From: Lates calcarifer | Taxonomy: Eukaryota; Chordata; Actinopteri; Centropomidae | Assembly: GCF_001640805.2 (NCBI RefSeq) | Contig: NC_066853.1 | Location: 23,495,173-23,559,172, forward strand | Length of the DNA: 64,000 bases | Direction: 5' to 3' | Part shown: positions 50,381-62,600 of the stretch, in pieces | How positions within the stretch are numbered: the stretch's first letter is position 1 | How the letters are laid out: every line of letters begins with the position of its first letter | The notes under the pieces: generated by a model | What the model was told of the DNA's origin: nothing | The model's database searches: none | Seen by the model: the letters and a program-made list of their open reading frames with translations, nothing else | Position numbers and translations under genes: made by a program

Positions 50381-53300
50381 CTGGAAGGAAAACAGAGTAG
50401 AGGCCGTCATTTCATAAGACCCATGGCAGTCTCAATTGTTTATTTGTTCTCCAGGTGACACATGCTTGCACTGGTTTCAAGTGTCCTGAAAATTTCATCA
50501 TTAAGAAACCTGCCATCACCAACTATAGATTTATGAAAACATCAATCTACAACCAATAGGATTCTTTAAAGTCACTTCCAAGCTGGATGTCCCTTTCATA
50601 TGACTCATGATGGTTTACCACAATCATCACATGCACCTTCGCTTGTCCTTGGGCAACAAAACCTTTTATCCAGTGCTGCAGGGTCTGACTAACTCTTACT
50701 CACACTGTCTAAATATTACAGTCTAACCATTACCAACCTACTGAAACTGCTCTCCTCTTTCAGTTTACTTTTAGACTAAATTAAATCTTTCAGACCATTT
50801 TAGGACAATGATTCAGTCTGCACCCTACTCACTGAAGCAGAATGACTGGCTACAAAAGCCAGTCAGAGTGCCAGCTGGCTGGCTTGGAGGACGCAGAGCA
50901 TCTATGTGAATTGTGTGGTTTTATTGTACATGGACTCACTGGTAATCATGCTACACATATCCACAATTACAGTGTTGACTATGCATAAGTTTAGGTTACT
51001 GGTTATTAACGTCATTGTTCATTTGCTGATTAGATTTGCATTTAGCTCATTATATCCCTTTTGGTCGAAAAGTTAAAAACATGCCTTAAAACTTTGCTTT
51101 TTTTCCCCCAATTTGTCATGTCTGTCCGACAAACTTGCAGGAATGGAATACTCACATAAAAAGTCATCCCTGAGCAGCATGCTGCTCATACATAAAGACA
51201 GCACTCTACAGGGGAACCGAGGGGGAAGCTTAGCACTGCAAGTGAAGCGCACTTCTGGATTTCTGTCACGTTAACAAATTTAAACTTACAAAAATAAGTT
51301 TTTACGTGGTAGATTTACGTTAATTATTTTTAGCTAATTTAATTAGTCAAAAGCCCCATCTGGCTGAAATACAATACATTCTTTAATGTTAATGTTAGCT
51401 ATATAAAAATATTTAAATGGTTAGAGCAACTGTTTGCGCTAGAATGCAGACAGGCTACAAAGTGAAGCTACATATTGCTAAGCTAGATATAACTTCTGAA
51501 CCTGCTGATAGCGACATTTATTGAGTCTGCACTAACAATTAACGTTAAAAAACGACGGTCCTACCGATCAGGACGTGACGTTATTTCGACTTATACCGCA
51601 GGTGAAATTGTATCAGTCCACTTTCCTCTGCCGTCCAAATCAGAAGCGAAGGTTCGTCCGCGAGGTAATTGAGAAAGAATTTAAACTCTTTATTCCAGTG
51701 AAAGCGAAGGCCACCACTGACTCCACCGAGCTTTAAGAGAGGACTTTATTGGAGTGAACTCCGCCTTCCAACCAAACAGCCGAGCAACAAGGGAGTAACT
51801 CCGTTAGTATCAACGATACACTTACAGAACACTATTTTCCGGTAAACTTTCAAAATAAAACATTGTTGTCCATTTCCCTGCCTTTTATGATATAATACAC
51901 ATAATTTCACAGAATATTCTGGTATAATTTTGTTGCTGTACTTAACTGAATTGTCGCTTATATTTTTCTAAACGAACAAAAAGCTTAGTGTCACGTTTAA
52001 GTTCATGTAACTACTTCCGGTAAACTTTTAGCCAACTCTGGCTAACTTGACGCAACTAACAACTTGGAAGTTGTTTATAACAGGAAGATGCAATCAAGGG
52101 GAACATTTACACTGTGCAGGAGCGGTCATCTTGGTCACTTTGGGTGATATTCAGTAGAAAATGGGTTTACCTCGCCCGTTCTCAAAGGACCACCTGATGC
52201 TTCTCTATGAGATGATTCGGTTGGGTGGCAACACAAACACACACATACACACCTGTAAAGAGGCTGAGGCTCAGTTACATCCCTGCTGCTGCCAAAGAGA
52301 GGATTATGAGTAAATGCTTGAGGGTTAGAATTACAGGGGATTAAATGAGAGTCTACAGGCAAATTATGACAGAATCGATCATAAATGTTTTCTTTAACAA
52401 AGACAGGCTGTGTGGGCTGTCATGATGATATATATTTCACCTGAGTATTCTATGTGCTGAACCTCTGCTTTAATAGATTGGTTTCACACAGTATCTAACT
52501 AAATACCCAGGTGGAGGCTTTAGATTTAATGCCACAGCATGGGACATACATAGTGGGGCTAGATTCAGGTCAGATTTTGGTCTGTGGTCTTTGTGGATGT
52601 GTGGTTTGTGCTGGGATGGGGGTCTTGCATGTCCAGCTGGGATGCAGAGATGGGACTTGTTGTGAAAATAAACATTGTTAAGCAGAGTGGGGAGGGTCAT
52701 TGTGTGTGTGTGTGTGTGTTCTGAGTTTATCATCAAACAAGACTCAACTTGTGCTGAACAAGACCAGATGTGTGTATGTTTGTGCAACAACCCTTGAAAA
52801 CGAGCTAAAGTCATCTCTAGATAAATTCTATGTTGAAAAGTTTTGTTTTAGTTTCATTGTTGTCAGTTTAAATACCATCTTCAGTGTGCTGTGGAACTAC
52901 CAAATACAGAGAAAGGCTCATTCGTGCAGTCATGGTGTTAATGAACTTACTGATAACCTTTGTTTTGAAAGCTTCTGAATTTTCTAAAAGCTGCTGTGAA
53001 AGATGCAGTTTCTCAATATTAAATGTATTTGTCAAGAGCTGGCCACACAAAGTGTCCTGTATGCAGATAGGATTGGTCAATTCAAAAGTAAATATACTGG
53101 GAAATTTTCAGTTTCACATGCTTGCACACATTTTTTTCATACACAAGAAAATGTTCTTGTTGGTCTTCAATGAAATAGTCACCCCACAGAAGGATTAACT
53201 AAGACTATCTAGGACTATTCTAAACTATCTCTGAGACAGCATACATGCTTATCTGATTTAAAAGGCCAGGATTAACTAAACATAGGCCTCCTCCTAGTTT

Positions 53301-53408
53301 AATGTACATTCATACCCTGCCCTGGAAACCAGCTACTTATGTGGTTCTACCTATGCATAATGTTGCAATGTTAACTCAGAAAATGCAGAGAATCATATAA
53401 AAAAAAAC
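50381..53408. other. serpine2 5' region and intergenic space
   Basis: The serpine2 5' UTR intron, first exon and promoter must lie in its left part. The segment around 51540-51720 is locally richer in CpG and has a donor-like GTAGGA on the minus strand near 51555, so it is the best candidate for the first exon. The rest shows no gene; a (GT)n run lies at 52700-52720. Confidence 0.4.
52700..52720. repeat. (GT)n microsatellite
   Basis: About ten GT units between serpine2 and the prss16-like gene. Confidence 0.85.
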
Positions 53409-53414
53409 TTTATT
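53409..53414 (-). terminator. Candidate poly(A) signal of the prss16-like gene
   Basis: TTTATT on + (AATAAA on -) lies about 190 bases after the stop codon of the peptidase gene. Confidence 0.5.
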
Positions 53415-53601
53415 CATCTGCTCAAAATTGTCTCACTCATTTAAAATACATGAACTTTTACTGATGCTTGTGTAAAGTGCGTTCTCAAGCAGTCATAAAT
53501 GTGGCAGTATAATAAACAATTCACTTCCAATGTCAATGATCTGCACAAAAGAATAATTAGTTTGCTTTGGAAAGCCACTGATTGGCCTACTCAGCTGTCA
53601 G

Positions 53602-56600
53602 TCATTGCTTCAACCACTGCTGGAGGAGTAAGAAGATGTGGTCACGGGCCAGAGCCAGCTGGGGGAGATCCTCGCTCCTGGCAGGGTACATGTTGGCACA
53701 GTGGGCTGTTCCTGGATCAGAAAGATATTTATGTATGAAGGATATGGCAGGGAAAAGTGGTAAAACTGAGAGTTACAAGAACAATTATCCACCTAGTAAA
53801 ATTAAAGTTGAACAAGCAAGCCATTGTTCTACTGAAAGAGTTGCTTGGTACTTATAATGTAAAGCAACCAAAAAAGAAAGGCAGTGTTCAGTGAACCTGC
53901 AACAGATTTTAGACCTGAACACAGACAAATTCAAAGAGCTGTTAAAAAGCATAATGATGAACTGGATAATGAAGACATGTACCTATCATGCACAAGGCAC
54001 CTGCAATACATAAGCAAGAGCACACATAACTCATGTAATGTGTATTTTTTACTTGGGCTTTGTCTTCAGTTATGTTCTAAATCATACTTTACAGAAACCA
54101 CAATTGCAGGATGTTGCAAAAATGTTACAGTGGAAATGGTACATGTATACCATTACTGTGAAGGTTATAGCATCAAATACTTGAAGCCCAAACACAAGGA
54201 CATAGAGCATCACCCTACTGTGCACATTTTTTCTCACCTTTGATGAAAACAGCAGGGAGGCTAGATGTGATGTCCTGTGTGATTCCCAAGGCGTGCCAGG
54301 GGTCAATGGACCCGTTGGGGAAAACTATTCTGCTGGAGCGGATGTCATAGCCGCCGTAATACTCATTGGTCTGGGCCACGGCCTCCGCCAGCTGCTCAGC
54401 ACTGACATTATAGAAGTCTGCACACTGTTTCACATAATACCTAGATGAGAAAACACATATTAACTCTGCAACATGTGATAAAACTGGAAGCAAAGGTTCA
54501 AAATTGGCCAGTGTTTAATGTTGAAATAATAGTTGGAGAAAGGGGGAGCAGGTGCAGAGGTAAAAGCATAATCATGAGTATAAGGTGGAGAGGCAGTGTT
54601 TGGTGTACTCACAGAAGAGGGAGGCCAGTGAATGGTTGATTGGGTGAACTGGTGCTCTGGTAGAATCCAAATTCAGTGCAGGTCTGGTAGACCCACTGTC
54701 TCCCTGACAACACACACACACACACACACACATTTTACTCATGGCCAAAATATTCATTTGCTTAATAGAAAGTAAATCAAGCTTTCAACACAGGGCAGGT
54801 AAGACGAAACACACAAAAATCTTTGGAATCAGTCCATTATTGAGCAATAACGGCGTACCCAGCAACAATGAACAGATGCTGCAATTTAATCCCAACTGGG
54901 AGTTGCTGGAATACTGCTGCCTTAATCAGTTAGTGTGTTTGTGTTATTGTGTGACTTTCAGTGGTGGGAAAAGTATTCAGTAAAAGTACCAGACAATAAC
55001 ACAAACAAACTAACAGATCCAGGCAGCAGTCATCCAGCAACTCCCACTCCCATAAAATCACTGTTTTTGTTAATGGAGTCTGGTAGTGATATATAGTCAT
55101 GCTTCTAGTTAAACAAAAAGGATCTTACTCTTGAATAAAACATTTAAATCTCTGTAGAAATAATATCCATAATGTTGTCACACTTATTATAACAATCTGA
55201 GCTTGTCAGTAGCAAAACTAAGCACTTCCACAGAGGTGGATAATTGTCCATTAGATTAGATTGCCCACTGTTTGCAGTAGCTGGGTACACTATCATCTAA
55301 AAACACGGGAAAATAAGGTCCTTTAAGAGAGGAAAGAGTTTAAGTGAAACCCACAAAACAAGGAGGGTAGTTGGGAAAGTTTACGCAAACGCATCCCGGT
55401 GGCTTTTTAAAAGACCACTTCCTGTTCCAGTGATCCCACTCCAGTCCTCCCACTCATGAAACCAAATCTGGGAAAATGAACCACAGCCTGGGGCAAGAGT
55501 GCAACAAGGAATATAGAGAAACCGTTTTTGATTAAACATGCAAAGTTGTTATTCAACACTCTGTGCCCCAATAAGAGACAACAGAGACAAAATAGCATAC
55601 ACTGTCTTAGAATAGCTACTTTCCAGTGGATAATTTCAAAATAAGTATACCCTGTATTTTTAAACATTGATGTAAAAACAGTGTTGGTTTTATTGTTCTT
55701 CATATAACTTCACCCCAAAAGAAAAAAAACATTATTTTTAGGATGCTTGCATCATTCCAGGAGTTTTTCTTTTTAAGAGTGAAGTGATGTAATTACATTT
55801 TTGGTGTACTTTGTCTGCCAGAGCCAGCCCAGTCTGCTGTTATTTAAGTAAGTAACAACCTACTTTTCCCAAAAATGCCTTTCAGCAACACCCAAAAATG
55901 TGTTTTCTACATTATGACAATAGCCACATCCCTTACTCAGAAGATAACCTGTCTTGTGGGTGTGTTATATTCTGGTCTCCTGATGCTACTGATGGAGGAG
56001 ACATTGGTGTTTTTCCCTCCACTGGACCTGATTGCTCTTGTATTATTAGTGAGAAACAGTGGAAAATTTCAATGAGACATCACGTTGGAAAAAAAACATT
56101 CCATCTGACAACCTGAAAACAAACTGGACAAAAACCTTAATTACACAAACAGAAAGCCACCTTCCACAATTATGCTCATACCCACCTCCCCCTGCAGCTG
56201 GCCCCTCCCAGGATGTGTTAGTCATGTCTCTGAGGTAGGTGTTGAAGCTGACATCCAGGCATTTCATAGAGAAGGTTTCCATCATGAGGCGGGCCACAGC
56301 AGCATAGCGGGCATATGGCTCCCCTAGTGAGGTGTCGCCCATTATACCACACAGCACCTTGATGGTGATGTTACCACCTGTCACGCCCTGCATTGATAGA
56401 AAAGCAAATACTGAACTTCTTTCATTACTTGTAGATTGAAGCAGATTTGTCCCAGAATTCTGATGATCTCCATTGATAACAAGTGATGCATTGACAAAAT
56501 AAGAGAGGATGGGCTCTAACAAAAACCAAGTGTAACGATGTACTGCCACATAATATGATAAAAATTAAAATTACTTAATGATGGCATCTCCCCATGCAGT

Positions 56601-59600
56601 ACTTTAAGTCTTAGAGACTTAAGACTGCATGGGGTGATAATCAAAGCAAGTTTTCATCTTTTCTGTCCTATTCTTGTGAACACTGACACAAACATTCACT
56701 TGGACTCAAAGATGAACTGATTAGATTCTGGTCAAAGGTCAAGGTCACTGTGATCTCACAAAACACCATAACTCAAGAATTTACACGCTAATTAACTTCA
56801 ACTGGACTGGCTGGCGGAGACATACAACTGTGAGGTGGTAATTCTAGATTTCGCAGCATTCTGAGTAAACTCTTAGGCGTGAAAATCCCAGGATATCAGC
56901 AGCAGTAAATACTTAAACCAGCCTGTCTGGCACCAACAATCATGCCACGGTCAAAGTCACTTCTAATGTTTCATATGAACATTAACTGAAGTTTCTGGCC
57001 TGTATCTACAGGATTTTATGCACTGCACTGCTGCCACGATTGGCTGATTTGATTATTGGGCACATAAGAAGGTGTACAGGTTTTCCCATTAGTGAGTGTA
57101 TGTGTTTCTGGAATGACTGCTGGATGAGTAAACATTTGGCAGTGGTTACAGGTCTTACATGTGAAAGGAAAGCCTTGTTAACTATAAATGACCTGTGACT
57201 ACTATCCTATCTGCATCTTCTGTGTAAAAAGAAGAACTGTTAGTACTTGTTCTTCAAGCTGTAGTCTTACATAATGTCCTTCCGTATTTTATAAAGCACC
57301 CCATTGATAACCCCTCGACTGTGAAGCCACTGCTCTGACTCCTCTGATTAAGTTACATCTCACTCCTAGTTCTTACCCAAATTCCTCAATGGTACCTAAA
57401 ACCTGGTAGTTTGCTCTACACCCAGCCCTTCCTGTCAGAGAGGCAGCTGTTGGCTGGGTTTGTCCGCTAGTGCTGTGGACTCTGTGGCCCACCGCTCTTC
57501 TCGGGTCTTTTATAAGCGTCTCTTTAGCTTGGGGCGACAGGAAACCAGAGAGACCAAAGAGTCTTTTGTTACTTTTTCACATTAGCTTATTGGTAACCGG
57601 ACTCACGTCTCCTCAAGGCACCAGGGGGACAGAGAGGGGATAGGATGAAAAAAGGGGAGGGGAAAAGAGGGGTAACTGGTAAAAAAAAAAAAAAAAAAAG
57701 GACATCTAGAGGGAAAGAGAACGGGGACGGATGTACAGTAACAGGTAATAAGAAAAGAAAAAAGAAATAAATATTATATGTACTCCACAAAAGCTAAGCA
57801 ATATCATTTATTGTATATATAACTGCATTAGAGGATTTTTTTCCAATGTGAACTGTGATAGTCAGTTTTCACAACTCAGAGTTGCTTTTTTCTCTCTTGA
57901 AAAATTTAATACAAGTGTCTTGTATTAAAGGAACAGCTGCACAGAAATAGACATGTCACAAAAATACACTTAAACTACAACTGAGCACACGACAGACTGA
58001 ACCATCCAACAGTTATCTGTTTCCATCACCCAGTCTTATTCTGGACTCCTTCCTTCTCACGAGCTTACCACAGATATATCTGATTGTCCATACAACATCT
58101 GCACTGTAAATAATGAGACATCAGACAGTCTGTGTCCACGCTCAGTACTGAATGGTGTAATGCAGGTTGATGTACAGCAGAAATGATTCTCACTACAATG
58201 GTTGTCTATGAAGACACCATTATGCAACATTTTTGCATATCACATATTATCATTACAATCTGTATTCATGACCCTGGGCTTCATTGGGGGGGGGGGTTTA
58301 CTTTTTCATACTGTCTTTCAGGAACTGCTCCAATAGAATACAAGAGGAGCAGCATAAACCCAACTAGATTGGGTTTATCTAAAAGTAAAAACCTGATTCC
58401 CATCTTCCAGTGTTATCTTTCTCAGCCAGTCCCTTCTTTTCTAAGTCACAGGCCACCTATAATGTTATGCAGGTCCACTGCTCATATTGAGATATAGATA
58501 AAGTGAGCAAGCAAGCAGCCCCAGGACCAACCCTGGAGACCCTCTTACAAGGCGGCATTGCTGGGCCTCTCACTGTGGTACAATGCAGGGTTTATTATGT
58601 TTCAGTAAACTGCTTGGGCTATCTCTAACCCTCCTACACCTCATAGCTGTTTTCCACTCAACCAAGACTAGATACTAGGTCAACCCCCGACCTACAAAGC
58701 CTCTCCACAAAGTCAACATGCATGAAACATGTCGGATCTAATACTTGGTTTCTATATCAGGTGTTTGTCTGTGTCTCCTGGAATTGTCCAGTAATTTCAA
58801 ATCACATCAAATGATTTTAAAACCATATGTTTTGGTGGTTTTAGAGATTCATTTTTTGATAATAGGACAATAGGACTGTATGTGTGTAACCTGTACTATG
58901 AGCCATTTGTTTGTTTTGTTTAGGAAAAATCAGCACAATGGCAAATATGGCATATTGTCCTTCAGGCAACTAATAATTAATCAATAATAAGTATTTTTTT
59001 CAGCATCTCATAAATTTCTAAATTTTGTTTGTAACACTTGTGAGACACCAACTTTTGGCACAATACGGTAGCTAACAGTTGCCTTAATCCAAATAATTAC
59101 CATCTGCTCCAAAAATCCATATTTATGATGTTTTAGTGATGTTGTTTAGCATGTGTCTCTCTGACCTCAAACCCCCTGTTGTCTTCATTGTACTGGACCA
59201 CATCCATGAAGTTGCCAGCCAGCATTTCCAGGAAGTAGGAAAAGTCGTTCATTGTCTGGATCTGCAGTTTTGAACACAAGCTGGAGGGAGAGAGAGAGGA
59301 AGGAGGAAGAGAGAAGAGAGGAGGCAAGGGAATATGGAGGGAGATGAAGAAGTGGTGGAGAAGGAGGAGCAGAAGAAGAAGAAATTGGGAGACAAAGGAA
59401 AAGGGAAAAAATGGGGAACGTGGGGGAGACAGAGAGAGAAATAGGAGGAAAATTAGACCATGTTTTGCATGTTTTGGCATCTGCACAGAGCATCTTGGCA
59501 CATTTTCTCTTTTCCTGTGCTCTCAGGGATAACCTCAGGCCATTTCCCTAAAGTACATAACTAGCCACCAGCAAGTGTTTAGAAATGTCTCTAACATCAT

Positions 59601-62600
59601 GATAACATCTAGAAAAAAAGAACTAAAGAGCAGTGACCACCATGGATGAGTGGTGGAGCAATCTGTGATCCAAAACAAAAAGAAAGTTTCAAATTGTCTC
59701 TCAATAAAATGTGAAAACCATTTTTTTTTTGTGTGAATAGCTGATTTCACCATTTCTTAGCGGAACAGTGATTCATTCAAAGTCAATACACGTATGTTGA
59801 TTAAAGTCATCAGTCAAGTTGACAGTAATAAGGTGCAGAGTCAAGGTGGAAATGACCATGTTTGTTATCCTTTGCAGAAGTGTAGTTGTGTATAGACTTG
59901 GACATACATAGACACACGTCTGCGAAAAAGTCTGAGGTAATAAAATTACAGCTTCCTCAAGTGTCTGTCAAATGTCCTTTGCTATGGTAAATTTCAGTAA
60001 CATGCTGATGAAATCATGACGCAAGTACTGTATTCTCTGGGGCATTGTGGTTTGGAAGCTGGACAAGCCTCCAAACCATCTTTGTGTGACCTCTGTGTGT
60101 TTGTGCCTGTATGAGGACATGTCTGCGTCTACAGCCTGCATCATCTGCAACAAGCTAAAATAAAAGACATCCAATGTGGTCAGGCCAGTGCAGACACAGA
60201 GATGAGGCTCCATCACAGTATTAGTTCTGTGAGACTAACCACACCAATATAAAAGTAATTTAAGTCTACTTATTCATCATGCTGACTGACCTTACTGTCA
60301 CTATAACAACCTAAGATACACACATTTAGAATAACACCAGGGACAGCAAATAACAAAAGACACTGAAAAAGAAAATAATGTCACAAGGGAGTGAGAAAAT
60401 GTTTTTAAAAAAATAGATGCAAGGTAGAGTCACTTCTGTTGAAGCAGAGGCCAGCAGCCCTTTTAAAGGGTTGGTTCCACCCAAATTAGGAGCAAGAGCT
60501 AAAAGAGGAATAGAAGAAAATTCATCATCATCAACTATTAAGATGCCTACATTGATTTTTTAGCCAGTAGGAGAAAAGCTCCTGCAACAATCTGTCACAC
60601 AATGCTTTGACAGGCTTTTCACATCACAAAATTGCTACAGCTAGCATGTTAGCAGTTAACAGTTTCCCATTTACACATGAACAGCGTAAACCTTCATTGG
60701 CAGCCATGGTTCAGCTGGAACTCCTGAAGGAAATATCTGGCTCTTGAGCTGGTAAATGCTCCACTACTGTATGTCTACCAGGCTAATGGCTGCAGGCTTT
60801 GTCTGTCTGAAGTTTGGTGTTGGGTGGACAGTGGGTTTATCAGGGGTTTTTTTTCGTTTGTTTTTTTGCTGATAACACTTGCAGTTAGAACCAAGATAAA
60901 TGGGTGGTGAAGTTCACTGGCCAGAAAAGTAAGTTAGCTATCATCCAACAGTTATCTGTTTCTATCACCAAGTCTTAATAAGGACATCTTCTTCCTCCCT
61001 AGAGACAGACATTGGTTAGCTTAGCTTGGCATAAAGACTAATGGGAAAACAGCTAATCTGGCTCTGTACCAAAACCAAAGTGTAAAATCTCAAATTGCGG
61101 TTTTGCATCCTGTTATCACTGTGAGGTTGCTTTGCAACTGTCGGAGAGTCCAGGGAGCCACTGTGGCTAGCCAAGAAATAGTCTGGTTTTCGCATGGGTG
61201 CGAATACTTAAACAAATGAGCCACAGTGAGCTTTAGAGGTACTAGTCATTTGAAAGTAGCCAGAGTAGCTGTTTCCTGTGTCTCCAGTCTTTTTGCTAAT
61301 GTAAAATAGTAAGCTGCTGGCTGTAGCCTTCTATTTAACAGACAGAAATAAGTGGAATTCATCTTCTCATCTTACTCTTGGCAAGAAAGTGAACAGGCAT
61401 ACTACTGTAAATCCTGTAATATAAGGATTATACCTTATGTACATATTCTTGTGATTGTGGACAGCTTTGACTTTTAGCAATCCTGTTGAACTGTTAAACA
61501 TTCTGTTGAACATGCTATGTGTTATTTTCACAGCAGACATTTTGGCTATGTCATAACAATAACAATGTAATGAGTAACATTAATCGTGCTGCATTTTTTT
61601 GGACACCAGTTCCAGATCCCTGGTATTGTGATGAATGTATGGTTTACCAGTACACCTCCATGGAACATCACAACCATTATTAATGTTATAAACTAAATCT
61701 GTGTTTTTCCTACATTGTCAAAGTCAACGTTTTCTGAGGGAAAAAGAGTCCATAACTGCTCTCCACACCCTACACACCACACAGGCATTTTCAGCATCCT
61801 ATCTGATTAGACCTCTGCTCACTCCACTGAATCAAGCTGTGCTGGGAGTTTGCTCGAGGTCACCAAATTTCCTTGACTAAGGATAGTAATAGAGGACTAA
61901 TTTGCCTTGTGCCAAGAACTACTTTAAAGCAAACAAGAGAGTGAGGGAATGTACATGTCCACACAGCCCTGAGAGGAGCTCTGATCAGGTAAAGTGGAAA
62001 CACCTGTGCAGTGTGGTGAGTGGGGTTTAATCATCCCAGGCACTGGCAAGTCTAGTAAAAAACCTTCAGGTTACTTCATATAATCTCCCTCTGTAAATCA
62101 AACTCTAATTAAAAGAGCAACAAATTGAATCAAATACTGAATGAATGCATCATCTCTAGCCTTGGTCAGGTTAAATTTTGCAGTACACAACAGGATAGAG
62201 AAGGAGTGGTAACAGAAAGTAAATGAACATACTTGAAGTCTTTAGTGATGTTGTCATAGCTCTCAGGATCTTTCAGGCGTTCCACAAGGGTATCTGAGGC
62301 CTGTTTCACCTGTAGGGGACAGTCTGCATTCTCTGAGGCCAGTGAACGCCACACAACCTCCAAGTACTCTGGCAAAACATAAAGACAGAGGGAGAAGTAG
62401 ACTTAAACCTGGGCTGCTATAAAAAGGACCACAATAATACACAAAAACCTCAATCAAACACTTAAAAAAATAACTATTTTGAGGCACTGCAAAATCACCA
62501 ATTCATCTTCAAAACAGCATGTGAATCAAGTTCTATTCAAGTGCTAGAGAATGTATTTGTTTGAACAGGTTTCAGTGAGGTTGAAAGTGAAATGATGAGT

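Noticed and set aside
59185..59501. Minus-strand frames rich in Ser, Pro, Leu and Phe upstream of the exon at 59280
   Set aside because: They are translations of the long pyrimidine tract that precedes the splice acceptor.
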